The notes below the pieces were generated by a model that saw only the letters and a program-made list of their open reading frames with translations, had not been told where the DNA came from and did not search any database. A stretch of DNA of 64,000 bases from Peptostreptococcaceae bacterium (GTDB lineage: Bacteria > Bacillota > Clostridia > Peptostreptococcales > Peptostreptococcaceae), in contig CABIZO010000004.1 in the NCBI GenBank assembly GCA_902363255.1, positions 1 through 64,000 of the forward strand, written 5' to 3'. Positions 42,377-51,878 of this stretch are shown here, piece by piece (positions within the stretch are counted from its first letter, which is position 1; each line of letters starts with the position of its first letter). The translations under genes and the position numbers were made by a program.

Positions 42377-44662
42377 ATGGAAAATATTTGGGGATATATA
42401 GTTGGGGCTACTGTTTTTGGAAGTGCAACAGGTCTTATAATACTACTAATAAAAACCTTACTAAAAAATAAAATTAACAAAAGATATGCATACTTACTTT
42501 GGATTATATTAGTAATAAAACTGATTATTCCATTTGGACCAGAAAGTAATATAAGTTTATTTAATAGCATACCAATAAATTTTAATATGGAAAACATACT
42601 GAGCAGTAATACAAATCAATTAGAAAATAATAGTACTAAATTAGATAATATAAATAGTAATTCAAATGCTGTACAGTCTAATAGTTACATAGAGACAGAC
42701 AATAAGACTAATGACGTAAATAGCACAAGCACAACTTCTCAAGATAATTACAGTAGTAATAATGAGGATAATGAAAATGTTGGACAAAATGGTCAAGTAA
42801 TTAATAATACTACTTCAATACTAATGGTAGGTATAAATAAAGATAAACTTTCAACAATATTGTCATTTGTGTGGTTATTTGGATTTATATTTGCAATAGT
42901 TAGTCATATGGTAATTTATATTTATTTTATAAAAGATTTAAAAAAATCTTCTAAATTAAAATATGAAAGACTAGAAAAAATATTAAGAAATTGCAAATCA
43001 CAATTAAATATAAATAAAAATATTCAAGTAGTAGTACATGATACAATAAGCTCACCATCCCTTATGGGAATGTGTAAAGTAAACATTATTTTACCAAGCA
43101 ACTTAATAAATTTAAGTGAAGAAGAGTTAACTCACATATTTTTACATGAATTATGCCATTACAAAAATAAAGATAATTACATAGATAATTTACTTGGAGT
43201 GTTACAATGTGTACACTGGTTCAATCCACTTATTTATTACTATTTCAAAAAAATGAGAAATGACATGGAAATAGCTTGTGATGAAAGGGTATTAAGTGTT
43301 CTGAATGAAGATGAACATAATAAATACGGTATTACAATGCTTAATGTTTTAGAAAAAATTAATTTTACTTCTAAAGTGAGAGTAGGATTAAATATGGCTA
43401 ATGATAAGAAAACTATGAGAGAAAGAGTAGAGCTAATAAAAAATAGTAAGAATTTCTCTAAGAAAAAGAAGATATTTACATTAACAGGTATAGTTTGTTT
43501 ACTTGTAATGGGTGGAGTATTACTTACAAATGGAAAAACTATAAAAGTGGATGATGACTTAGATAAGGCCATATCAAATGTTATTTTAAAAGAATATGGA
43601 GTAGAATATGAAAAAAACTATCAAGGAATATATTCCGGAGAGGGAGAATTATCTGTAGAAGCTCATAAAATTTTAGGGAAATCTACTAAAAATGATAAAA
43701 TAGAAATTTACTTAATAGCAACTTATGGAGATTATGAATTCCAAAATAATATATTTAATTTGGTACATGCTAGCTCACAAATACCTTTAAAAATAACATT
43801 TACAACTAATTCAAAAGAAGGAAGTAAATTAAAAGATAATAATAAATATTATTTTGTAGATATGAAAATGGCAAGTGATGGAGCTAATTTAGAAAAATCC
43901 ATAAAAGATATGTTTCCAACAAAAGAAGCCTATAAAGCTTTGGATATTATAAATGGTGCAAAGGGATCAGAAAAATTATTTGAAGAAATAAACCAAGATG
44001 CAACCAAATATGTTGAAAGTTTAGGCAGAAAATCAAAGGTAACTTATCATTACGTGCAAAAAGAAAATATAGATGAATCTGCATTAGATAACATATGGAA
44101 GTTAAAAGAAGTAGGTACATATCCTGATTATATTGGAACTAGGGAAGTTATAGAAAATAAAAAAAGATATATTTATAGAACAGATTATAGTAAAACAAGT
44201 AAAGTCTTAGTTTTTACGAAAACTGCTGAAAATAATGACATAGTAGAAGAAATTTTATACGAAATAAATAATAACAAAGTGAAAAAAATAGACAGTGATA
44301 AATATATTTCTTACAAAAAATACTCAGGAAGAGATTTTTTATATATAGAAGAAGCTAATGTTACATTTACAGCAAATGAAATAAAAATAGTAAATAATGA
44401 AGCTAAAGTTTATGTAAAAGTGAAGAACGAAAGTGATAAAGATTTACATTTATCTATGGACAATTTAACTATAGGAGAAAACAAAAAAATTGTGGATGCT
44501 GAAGTTACTATAGGTAAAGGTGAAAGTCAAAATAATATTTTAACTATTAAAGGAATATCAAAAATAAGTGATTTATATGGTTTGAATAAAGGAACCATAT
44601 TAATAAGAAATATGAATAATACAGATGATGTGAAAGAAATATACTATATAAATAAGTTGTAA
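42377..44662 (+). CDS. BlaR1/MecR1-like M56 metalloprotease with a non-penicillin-binding ectodomain
   Basis: 761 residues. The N-terminal part has membrane helices at about 5-28, 36-55 and 157-183, and one at about 372-390. The zinc protease site is HELCH at 257-261 with the third ligand Glu in MRNDMEIACDERVL. True BlaR1 ends in a penicillin sensor domain with SxxK and KTG motifs. Here the external 370 residues show neither; they have instead a DUF-like beta/alpha region and a final beta domain. It should cleave the BlaI-type repressor on sensing another signal. A poly-Asn/Ser linker (about 75-145) is also unusual. Confidence 0.83.
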   Translation: MENIWGYIVGATVFGSATGLIILLIKTLLKNKINKRYAYLLWIILVIKLIIPFGPESNISLFNSIPINFNMENILSSNTNQLENNSTKLDNINSNSNAVQSNSYIETDNKTNDVNSTSTTSQDNYSSNNEDNENVGQNGQVINNTTSILMVGINKDKLSTILSFVWLFGFIFAIVSHMVIYIYFIKDLKKSSKLKYERLEKILRNCKSQLNINKNIQVVVHDTISSPSLMGMCKVNIILPSNLINLSEEELTHIFLHELCHYKNKDNYIDNLLGVLQCVHWFNPLIYYYFKKMRNDMEIACDERVLSVLNEDEHNKYGITMLNVLEKINFTSKVRVGLNMANDKKTMRERVELIKNSKNFSKKKKIFTLTGIVCLLVMGGVLLTNGKTIKVDDDLDKAISNVILKEYGVEYEKNYQGIYSGEGELSVEAHKILGKSTKNDKIEIYLIATYGDYEFQNNIFNLVHASSQIPLKITFTTNSKEGSKLKDNNKYYFVDMKMASDGANLEKSIKDMFPTKEAYKALDIINGAKGSEKLFEEINQDATKYVESLGRKSKVTYHYVQKENIDESALDNIWKLKEVGTYPDYIGTREVIENKKRYIYRTDYSKTSKVLVFTKTAENNDIVEEILYEINNNKVKKIDSDKYISYKKYSGRDFLYIEEANVTFTANEIKIVNNEAKVYVKVKNESDKDLHLSMDNLTIGENKKIVDAEVTIGKGESQNNILTIKGISKISDLYGLNKGTILIRNMNNTDDVKEIYYINKL

Positions 44663-44702
44663 ATAAACTTAAAATATAATGGCTGGTAAATGTATAAGCC
44701 AA

Positions 44703-44746
44703 TAATCCCCCTTACGTTTAAAATAAACGTAAGGGGGATTATTATT
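44703..44746. terminator. Strong bidirectional terminator
   Basis: AATCCCCCTTACGTTTA with its full complement and a three-base loop, between converging blaR1-like and prfC genes. Confidence 0.92.
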
Positions 44747-44750
44747 TTGA

Positions 44751-44870
44751 GCAACGGATATATACGCCATCCATAGTAAAATGATTTGCCAATACGTTGC
44801 ACAATGAATATATCGTTGGCTAAATGAATCAAAGGACCAAGTAATTGCCAAGGGTCACCAATTTTATTTT
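44751..44870 (+). repeat. Degenerate copy of the post-terminator repeat
   Basis: GAGCAACGG after the terminator and GCCAATACGTTGC, TCGTTGGC farther on resemble the tail module at 41757. Similarity is low, so this is tentative. Confidence 0.3.
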
Positions 44871-46469
44871 TTATAAAGAAGTCTCTCTTACAACTAAACC
44901 TTCATTTCTTTCAGTTAGAGTTCTAATAGACCATTCATTTCCAAATAATACTACTGGATTTCTATCTTTATCTTCAACTAGTAATGTATCCATTGGCATT
45001 GAAAGCTTACCAAATTTAGAAAGATCATTTTCAACCCAACGTACATGGCTGTAAGGTAGTGGGTACATCATTACATCAACACCATATTCTTGTTTTAGAC
45101 GATATTCTAAAACTTCGAACTGAAGTACACCAACAACTCCAACGATAAGTTCTTCCATACCACCATTAGGTTGTTTGAATACTTGTATGGCACCCTCTTC
45201 AGCTAATTGAGTAACACCTTTTACAAATTGCTTTCTTTTAAGAGCATTTTTTGTAGATACTTTCATAAAGTGTTCAGGAGCAAATTGTGGTATACCACTA
45301 TACTCAAGATTTGATTGTTTTTCACTTAATGTATCACCGATATTAAATATTCCTGGGTCATGTATACCTATGATGTCACCTGGATATGCTTTATCAATCA
45401 TTACACGGTCTTGAGCCACGAACTGTTGAGGTTGTGAAAGTTTAATTTTCTTACCTCTTTGAACATGGTTTACTGTCATACCTTTTTCGAACTCACCAGA
45501 GCAAATTCTTAAGAAGGCAATTCTATCTCTGTGGTTTTTATCCATATTCGCTTGGATTTTGAATATAAATCCAGAGAAATTGTCAGAGTTAGGATCTATT
45601 TCACCTAAATTACTGTTACGAGCAGTTGGTGGTGTTGTTATATCTAGGAAAGATTCCAAGAATGGCTCAACACCAAAGTTAGTAAGGGCACTTCCGAAGA
45701 ATACAGGTGTTAATTCACCTTTTAATATTGTGTCTAAGTCAAAGTTATCTCCAGCTATATCTAAAAGTTCAATATCTTCTAGTAATTTTTCATGAAGAGC
45801 ACTACCTAGTAAATCAGTGAATTTCTCATCAGAAGGTTCTCCAGTTATACAGTTTGCAATGGCTTGTCCATGGTTACCATCATCAAATACTTCTACTTGG
45901 TTTTTGTGACGGTTAAATACACCTTTGAATTCTTTACCAGAACCGATTGGCCAGTTTACTGGACAAGAACGGATTCCTAAGACATTTTCTATATCTTCAA
46001 GTAATTCAAATGGGTCTTTTCCTTGACGGTCCATTTTATTGATGAAAGTGAATATTGGAATGCCTCTCATTTTACAAACTTGGAATAATTTTTTAGTTTG
46101 TGCCTCAACCCCTTTAGCAGAGTCGATAACCATTACTGCAGAGTCTGCAGCCATAAGAGTTCTATAAGTGTCCTCACTGAAATCTTGATGCCCTGGAGTA
46201 TCAAGAATATTTATACAAAAGTTATTATATTCAAATTGAAGAACACTTGATGCAACAGATATACCTCTTTGTTTTTCAATTTCCATCCAGTCAGATACTG
46301 CATGTTTTTGAGATCTTCTTGATTTAACTGAACCTGCTTCACGAATGGCTCCACCATATAATAGAAACTTTTCAGTTAATGTAGTTTTTCCTGCATCGGG
46401 ATGGGAAATGATTGCGAAGGTTCTTCTTCTTTTAACCTCTTCAATCAGATTTAAATTTTGTTCTGTCAT
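44871..46469 (-). CDS. prfC: Peptide chain release factor 3
   Basis: 532 residues, full length. RF3 is the GTPase that removes RF1/RF2 from the ribosome after termination. GTPase motifs: SHPDAGKT (22-29), LDTPGH and FINKMD; the RF3-specific stretch SRRSQKHAVSDWMEIEKQRG lies in switch I. EF-Tu-like and RF3 C-terminal domains follow. It is a single-gene unit on the minus strand, sharing a terminator with the BlaR1-like gene. Ribosome site AAAGGATG. Confidence 0.96.
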   Translation of the reverse strand: MTEQNLNLIEEVKRRRTFAIISHPDAGKTTLTEKFLLYGGAIREAGSVKSRRSQKHAVSDWMEIEKQRGISVASSVLQFEYNNFCINILDTPGHQDFSEDTYRTLMAADSAVMVIDSAKGVEAQTKKLFQVCKMRGIPIFTFINKMDRQGKDPFELLEDIENVLGIRSCPVNWPIGSGKEFKGVFNRHKNQVEVFDDGNHGQAIANCITGEPSDEKFTDLLGSALHEKLLEDIELLDIAGDNFDLDTILKGELTPVFFGSALTNFGVEPFLESFLDITTPPTARNSNLGEIDPNSDNFSGFIFKIQANMDKNHRDRIAFLRICSGEFEKGMTVNHVQRGKKIKLSQPQQFVAQDRVMIDKAYPGDIIGIHDPGIFNIGDTLSEKQSNLEYSGIPQFAPEHFMKVSTKNALKRKQFVKGVTQLAEEGAIQVFKQPNGGMEELIVGVVGVLQFEVLEYRLKQEYGVDVMMYPLPYSHVRWVENDLSKFGKLSMPMDTLLVEDKDRNPVVLFGNEWSIRTLTERNEGLVVRETSL

Positions 46470-46695
46470 TTTTTATCATCCTTTATTTTAAATTTATGAT
46501 TATGCAAATATAAAAAATTATATTTAATTGGTAGTTTTAAGATGAACATAATTATCTATGTACTATAAAAAACTACAATACTAATTGATATTATAACTTT
46601 AATCAAAAACTGTCAATATAGAAATGGAAGGAAGAGTATTATTTTTATAAGGAGTTGATTTAACTGAATTTATCACGTTTATGTTATGTGTAGTT

Positions 46696-46902
46696 ATGGG
46701 TAGTTTTAAAGACTTAGAAAGTAAATATAATGGATATAATATGAAATTCCACCAGCTTATGTGCCTTTATAAGAAATACAATATAGAAGCAATAGATTTT
46801 ATGAAAAATCTGATATACAAAAAGAATAAGTTAGTGGGTAGATTTGTGAAATTAAAAAGACAGTACGATACTTCATACTGTCTAATACATAAAGGATATT
46901 AA
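46696..46902 (+). CDS. Doubtful small ORF
   Basis: An ATG at 46696 opens 68 residues (MGSFKDLESKYNGYNMKFHQ to LKRQYDTSYCLIHKGY), basic and helical. There is no ribosome site near the ATG; an AAGGAG at 46651 leads only to a two-codon frame. The 3' end overlaps the likely katG terminator. The composition is protein-like, so it may be a small gene with a damaged start. Confidence 0.3.
   Translation: MGSFKDLESKYNGYNMKFHQLMCLYKKYNIEAIDFMKNLIYKKNKLVGRFVKLKRQYDTSYCLIHKGY
46853..46884 (-). terminator. Probable katG terminator
   Basis: On the minus strand AGACAGTA and TACTGTCT pair around an eight-base loop and TTTTTA follows. It is 65 bases after the katG stop. Confidence 0.6.
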
Positions 46903-46948
46903 AATAAGCTACACTTTAGCATTTGAGCCACACATAATTTAGTCCAGG

Positions 46949-49165
46949 CTAATTTTTCACATCATAACGATCTGCATTCATTACTTTATTCCAAGCGCAT
47001 ACAAAGTCTTTTATGAATTTAACTTGTGAGCCTTCACTTGCATAGACTTCTGCAATTGCACGAAGTTGTGAATTAGAACCAAAAACAAGGTCAACTCGTG
47101 TTCCTTTCCACTTTAATTTTCCTGTTGATCTATCACGTCCCTCAAATATTTGTTTATCGGTGGAAGTAGGTTGCCATACTGTATCCATATCCAAAAGATT
47201 TACAAAGAAATCATTTGTAAGAGCTTCTGGTCTATTTGTGAAAACACCACACTGAGATTTCTTATAGTTAGCATTTAATACACGCATACCACCTATTAAA
47301 ACAGTCATTTCAGGAGCAGTTAAATTTAAAAGTTGTGCACGGTCAACTAATAATTCTTCCTCACGGCCTGAATAATATGACTTTAAGTAGTTCCTAAATC
47401 CATCTGCTTTTGGCTCGAGTACAGAAAATGATTGAATATCTGTTTGTTCTTGCGAAGCATCTGTGCGCCCTGGGATGAAAGGAACTTTAATTTTATATCC
47501 AGCTTTCTTTGCTGATAGTTCAATACCTACACATCCTCCAAGAACGATTAAATCTGCTAAAGATACCTGCTTATTTTTTACTGCACATGTTTCGTTTGAT
47601 TTTAATTGTAGAGAGTTAAAGTCTGATTTTATTTTTTCAAGAACTTGTAAAACAGTGTTTAATTGATTTGGTTCATTAACTTCCCAAGACTTCTGTGGTT
47701 GTAGACAAATTCTAGCACCATTTGCACCACCACGTTTATCAGAAATTCTAAATGTGGATGCAGATGACCAAGCTGTATAAACAAGCTCTGATACTGATAA
47801 ATTAGAATCTAGGATTTTATTTTTTAGATATTTAATGTCATCTTTATTAATTAGTTCATAATCAACTTCTGGCACAGGGTCTTGCCATATAAGTTTCTCT
47901 GATGGAACTTCTGGACCTAGATAGCGTGAAATAGGACCCATATCACGATGTGTCAATTTAAACCAAGCACGTGCAAAGTCATCAGCAAATTTATCAGGAT
48001 TTTCTAAATAATTTCTAGCAATTTTATTATATATTGGATCGAAGCGAAGGCCTAAATCAGCCGTTGTCATCATAGGTCGATGCTTTTTACATGGGTCGTG
48101 TGCATCTATTACCATATCTTCTTCATCCACATCTTTTGCTAACCATTGATAGGCTCCAGCAGGACTTTTAACCAACTCCCATTCATACTTAAACAATATT
48201 TTAAAATATCCCATATCCCATTTTGTTGGATTTGGTTTCCATGCACCTTCAATTCCACTACCGATTGTGTCAATTCCTTTACCTGTTTTATAACTATTCT
48301 TCCAACCAAGGCCCTGCTGTTCAATACTAGCAGCATCAGGTGGAGGACCAACATTTGTGGTAGGACCTGCACCGTGGCATTTACCAAATGTATGACCACC
48401 AGCAATAAGTGCCACAGTTTCCTCGTCATTCATTGCCATACGAGCGAATGTTTCTCTAATATCTTTTGCAGAGCCTACTGGATCAGGTTTTCCATCAGGT
48501 CCTTCTGGATTTACATAAATTAATCCCATTTGAGTTGCAGCAAGGGGATTATAAATTTCATTTGTACCAGAAATTTTATTACTTCCAAGTACCTCTTTAG
48601 TTGAACCCCAGTAGACTTCTTGTGGCTCCCAAACATCCACACGTCCACCACCAAACCCAAAAGTCTTAACTCCCATTACTTCAAGAGCACAATTACCTGT
48701 TAATATCATAAGGTCTGCCCATGAAATTTTATCACCATATTTCTGTTTAATTGGCCAAATTAATCTACGAGCCTTATCTAAGTTAACATTATCAGGCCAA
48801 CTACTTAATGGTGGAAATCTTTGCGTTCCATCGCTTGCACCACCTCTACCATCATCTATTCTATAAGTTCCTGCACTATGCCATGCCATACGAATAAATA
48901 GTGGTCCATAGTTCCCATAATCTGCTGGCCACCAATCTTTGGAATCTGTCATTAAATCATATAGATCTTTTTTCAATGCAAAATAATCAAGTTTATTGAA
49001 CTCTTTAGCATAATTATACTTAGTTCCCATTGGATTACTTAAGCATGAGTTTTGATGAAGGACACTTAGGTTTAACTGATTAGGAAGCCAATTCATATTT
49101 GAGTTTCCATCGGCTGATATACTATTGACTGATCTTCCAGTAAACGGGCATCTCATTTCTCCCAT
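46949..49165 (-). CDS. katG: Catalase-peroxidase
   Basis: 738 residues, the full two-domain length. It breaks down hydrogen peroxide with haem. The distal site Arg-Trp-His is in IRMAWHSAGTYR (about 91-102); DGRGGASDGTQRFPPLSSWP follows. The proximal site is in ALIAGGHTFGKCHG, and the Tyr of the Met-Tyr-Trp adduct is in GLIYVNPEGP. A second, inactive-type domain begins near 420. The start may be MGEMRC at 49165 or the next Met; AGGAGGGTG lies upstream. Such an oxygen-defence enzyme is uncommon in strict anaerobes. I see no clear PerR box. Confidence 0.95.
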   Translation of the reverse strand: MGEMRCPFTGRSVNSISADGNSNMNWLPNQLNLSVLHQNSCLSNPMGTKYNYAKEFNKLDYFALKKDLYDLMTDSKDWWPADYGNYGPLFIRMAWHSAGTYRIDDGRGGASDGTQRFPPLSSWPDNVNLDKARRLIWPIKQKYGDKISWADLMILTGNCALEVMGVKTFGFGGGRVDVWEPQEVYWGSTKEVLGSNKISGTNEIYNPLAATQMGLIYVNPEGPDGKPDPVGSAKDIRETFARMAMNDEETVALIAGGHTFGKCHGAGPTTNVGPPPDAASIEQQGLGWKNSYKTGKGIDTIGSGIEGAWKPNPTKWDMGYFKILFKYEWELVKSPAGAYQWLAKDVDEEDMVIDAHDPCKKHRPMMTTADLGLRFDPIYNKIARNYLENPDKFADDFARAWFKLTHRDMGPISRYLGPEVPSEKLIWQDPVPEVDYELINKDDIKYLKNKILDSNLSVSELVYTAWSSASTFRISDKRGGANGARICLQPQKSWEVNEPNQLNTVLQVLEKIKSDFNSLQLKSNETCAVKNKQVSLADLIVLGGCVGIELSAKKAGYKIKVPFIPGRTDASQEQTDIQSFSVLEPKADGFRNYLKSYYSGREEELLVDRAQLLNLTAPEMTVLIGGMRVLNANYKKSQCGVFTNRPEALTNDFFVNLLDMDTVWQPTSTDKQIFEGRDRSTGKLKWKGTRVDLVFGSNSQLRAIAEVYASEGSQVKFIKDFVCAWNKVMNADRYDVKN

Positions 49166-49552
49166 GTGATAATCACCCTCCTTTACTTTATTGATGTTTT
49201 AAATGTAAGTCCGAAATTAATAACTAATATTTAATTAATTCAAATCTGAATCCATAAGTAGTACAGATATTATTACATAATATGTAAATCTATTTTTACT
49301 TATACTATAATCATGAGAATTAGAGTTAAAACAGGAGGGCAATTTATATTTATTATGTAGTTTATTCACAACATAATAAATATAAATTATTAAAAAAGAG
49401 AAAACAGATAAAGATATATTCTCCCTTATACCAGAGATAGTTATAGAAGTTGATAATAAAGAGAAACTTATACCTACTAATTAATTATTTTAATTTACAA
49501 TACTCATAATCATAAACTACTATTAAACTATAAAAGTAAAAAAGGGGTAATT
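49166..49552. other. Gap with 18-bp inverted repeat and a coding relic
   Basis: ACAGGAGGG at 49331 is a good ribosome site, but it runs straight into a hairpin: arms 49341-49358 and 49371-49388 (AATTTATATTTATTATGT and complement). Then about 30 codons read KKEKTDKDIFSLIPEIVIEV and end LIPTN before TAA near 49484, without a start. This looks like the damaged rest of a gene. Confidence 0.5.
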
Positions 49553-50722
49553 ATGAGAAAAGGAGAAAATAAATTAATAAAAATAAATGCATTTGATTTA
49601 CTAGATGCAGAGAAACTAGAGCAATATCTAAGCAAAATGGCAATGGAAGGGTGGATGATAAGTAAAGTAGGTAGAATATTTTTAACTTTTGAAAAGACAG
49701 ATCCAAAAGCTATGAAGTTTTTTGTAGATATTACAGATAAAAATTTAGTAGGTGATAATTATACTGCTACTAAGGATTATATAGAAGCTGCTAAAAAGGA
49801 AAACTTAGAACATATTTGTGGTAATGAGAAGTTTCAAATATTTATAAATAGAGGCAGTAAAAAAAGTATAGACAAGAGTAAATTGAAACTTAGTAAAGTA
49901 TTTGCAGAAGAGTTTGGCATTATGAGCAATATACTTTTTGCATTATTACCTTTTTTATTAGGTCAATCATTTATGGGAGATTCTTTTATACAATTTATAA
50001 GTAGTAACTTTTTTATGCTTTGGATAGGGTCAGGAGCTATTCTTATATTATATAATTTACTTCTTATAATATTGAAGTTTATAAGATATAAAAAAGTAAT
50101 GAGAGAAGATAATCATAGCTTAGAAGAAGTAAGATACCGTAGACATAATTATTTACTGAATAAATACTCTCTTTTGGCAAGTACATTATTTGTCATATTT
50201 TCTTTAATAAGCATACTTAGTATAGGGTTAGATAACCCTAGCAATACTTCTAAAGATAAATTACCTTTATCCTTAGGTGATTTTAACATAGATATTCAAG
50301 AAAGCAGGGACACTACTAAAAAAATTTCATCATCTTATTTCGCAAAATATGCTGATTATTATGATTACACATATAAAGAAGTATCCAAAGTTGTTTATGA
50401 CGAAGAAAGTGGTAGCGAATATGAAGAATCTGAAGATGAAAATGCAACTATGATATCATACTCAATATTTGAGAGTAAATACGACAAGATTATAAACAAA
50501 GCGAAATATTCTCTTTTAGATCAATATAATGAGTATGAAGTTAACTACCAAAAAGTAACAGATAATGATGAATTAAACAACTGGGGAGCAAAGGAAGTTT
50601 ACGCAGGCGATTTTATTTATGACAGAATAGTTGTTTATGATGATAGGATTATAACTATTAGTAGTGATATTGACTACAATAAGGAAAATATAAATATAAT
50701 TAAAAGTAAAATTGTTAATTAA
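49553..50722 (+). CDS. DUF2812-domain membrane protein, without PadR partner
   Basis: 389 residues. The DUF2812 domain spans about 8-110 (LEQYLSKMAMEGWMISKVGR and MKFFVDIT), followed by membrane helices at about 125-145, 150-180 and 210-230 and an external acidic domain that ends IITISSDIDYNKENINII. The build and the last motif match the protein at 21586 (VISVSGSIDFSKKNIEFI), so they are paralogs. No PadR gene lies next to it; the damaged region upstream may once have held one. Confidence 0.78.
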   Translation: MRKGENKLIKINAFDLLDAEKLEQYLSKMAMEGWMISKVGRIFLTFEKTDPKAMKFFVDITDKNLVGDNYTATKDYIEAAKKENLEHICGNEKFQIFINRGSKKSIDKSKLKLSKVFAEEFGIMSNILFALLPFLLGQSFMGDSFIQFISSNFFMLWIGSGAILILYNLLLIILKFIRYKKVMREDNHSLEEVRYRRHNYLLNKYSLLASTLFVIFSLISILSIGLDNPSNTSKDKLPLSLGDFNIDIQESRDTTKKISSSYFAKYADYYDYTYKEVSKVVYDEESGSEYEESEDENATMISYSIFESKYDKIINKAKYSLLDQYNEYEVNYQKVTDNDELNNWGAKEVYAGDFIYDRIVVYDDRIITISSDIDYNKENINIIKSKIVN

Positions 50723-50756
50723 AATAAGTTATTTATATAGTTAAAATAAATAGACT

Positions 50757-50864
50757 TTGTTGTGAGAATATTTACATACTTTTTTACTATTTCTTAGACG
50801 CAATGATAATACTTTGATTTAGAAGTTTGCCACAGTTGAAAAAGCAACATAATTTCCTTGTAAG
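50757..50864 (-). repeat. Dispersed post-terminator repeat, head copy
   Basis: The reverse complement reads CTTACAAGGAAATTATGTTG, TTTTTCAACTGTGGCAAACT, AAATCAAAGTATTATCATTG and CGTCTAAGAAATAGTAAAAA; it matches 31437-31521 with few changes. It follows the terminator of the cupin gene in the cupin orientation. Confidence 0.85.
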
Positions 50865-50908
50865 TAAAAAAAGATACTTAGTGAAGTAAAACTAAGTATC
50901 TTTTTAAT
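50865..50908 (-). terminator. Terminator of the cupin gene
   Basis: AAAGATACTTAG/CTAAGTATCTTT stem with flanking A and T runs. Confidence 0.85.
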
Positions 50909-50963
50909 GGTTGAAATTAGCACACGTCTTAAATAATTAAATGCTTTTTTTAAAACTTTTTAA

Positions 50964-51623
50964 CTAATATCTCTCACTAGCTTCAGCATCTGACTTAGTA
51001 TTATGCACTGTGCCAGCTGGATGTTCAGGTGGAGCATAAATAGCATATAATTTAAGTGGTGTATTTCCTATATTAATTATATTGTGCCATTTACCTTCAG
51101 GTATCATAATAGCATAGTCATCAGAGGCATTTCTTTGGAAATTTAAATTATCTTGGCTGTCTCCCATTTGAACCAATGCATCACCTTCTTCAATACGTAT
51201 AAATTGATCACCTGTTTCATGAACTTCTAAACCTATGTCGCTGCCTACAGGTATACTCATTAGAGTAACTTGCAAATGGCTTCCTGTCCACAAAGCTGTA
51301 CGGAAGGTATTATTTTGGTCTGTAGCATCATCAATATCAACTACAAATGGATTTGGGCCATAATCCTTTAACGTAATGTTAGGTCTTGTTTTATACATCT
51401 GTGTATTAGACCAAAAAGATTGGGGAGGCATATTACACATTTGTGATTTGTTCAAAGAAGCCTGTGGTGACATACTATACATTTGTGGATTAACTCCAAA
51501 AGGATATGGCATCATATTGAACATTTGTGGATTTACCCAGAATGGATAGGTATACATATTATACATTGTCATATTATCCCAGCAAGGAACTTGATATGAT
51601 TTATTAGAACTATACAGATTCAT
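50964..51623 (-). CDS. Cupin protein with Met/Pro/Asn-rich repeat extension
   Basis: 219 residues. The first 80 are of low complexity, rich in Met, Asn, Pro, Tyr and Gln, with the unit PFxVNPQM(F/Y) repeated (for example FWVNPQMFNM and FGVNPQMYSM). The cupin follows (about 105-205): SIPVGSDIGLEVHETGDQFIRIEEG is motif 1, with His and Glu metal ligands, and MIPEGKWHNIINIG is motif 2. Such tails suggest a coat or surface layer protein, perhaps of spores; this is inference. AGAGGTG lies directly before the ATG at 51623. Confidence 0.8.
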   Translation of the reverse strand: MNLYSSNKSYQVPCWDNMTMYNMYTYPFWVNPQMFNMMPYPFGVNPQMYSMSPQASLNKSQMCNMPPQSFWSNTQMYKTRPNITLKDYGPNPFVVDIDDATDQNNTFRTALWTGSHLQVTLMSIPVGSDIGLEVHETGDQFIRIEEGDALVQMGDSQDNLNFQRNASDDYAIMIPEGKWHNIINIGNTPLKLYAIYAPPEHPAGTVHNTKSDAEASERY

Positions 51624-51639
51624 CACCTCTTTTATAAAC

Positions 51640-51785
51640 TTTATAAAATTCTATGACATGGATTTAGATAAAATGCAATTTATACCAGATAAAAGTGTTT
51701 TATATCCAATAGATAAAGACTACACAATCCCCTAGTTACTAATGAAGAAAGTTTAGTAACTACTTTTTTAGGTAAAAATAAGTAA
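51640..51785 (+). pseudogene. 3' relic of an unknown gene, frameshifted
   Basis: One frame reads MDLDKMQFIPDKSVLYPIDK DYTIP from 51658 and stops. Shifting the frame near 51725 it continues PLVTNEESLVTTFLGKNK to TAA at 51783-51785. The joined reading is protein-like and has no start or body left, so it is the end of a lost gene. The family is not recognised. Confidence 0.5.
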
Positions 51786-51842
51786 AAAAATAGTATAAAA
51801 AAACTATTATTATTGTAAACTTTATTTACAATATGATACTAT
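51775..51842 (+). promoter_or_regulatory. Promoter of the LacI-type regulator with operator and box shared with galK
   Basis: AAAATAAGTAAAAAA (51775-51789) recurs at 53120-53134 before galK; it ends 23 bases before the -35 box in both places. TTGTAA (51813-51818), 18-base spacer, TACTAT (51837-51842). TTGTAAA-CTTTA-TTTACAA (51813-51831) is a perfect dyad over the -35 region, a likely autoregulatory operator. Confidence 0.6.
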
Positions 51843-51878
51843 GAAATAAACATATGAGTTTTGAAAGGAGACAAACAA

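Noticed and set aside
47463..48523. Long frames opposite and inside katG
   Set aside because: They lack ribosome sites and are shadows of the more GC-rich katG coding sequence.
51734..51774. AGTTACTAA/TTTAGTAACT hairpin as a terminator
   Set aside because: The same bases form a plausible coding relic (NEESLVTTFLGKNK), and no intact gene ends before it. A terminator role is not excluded.
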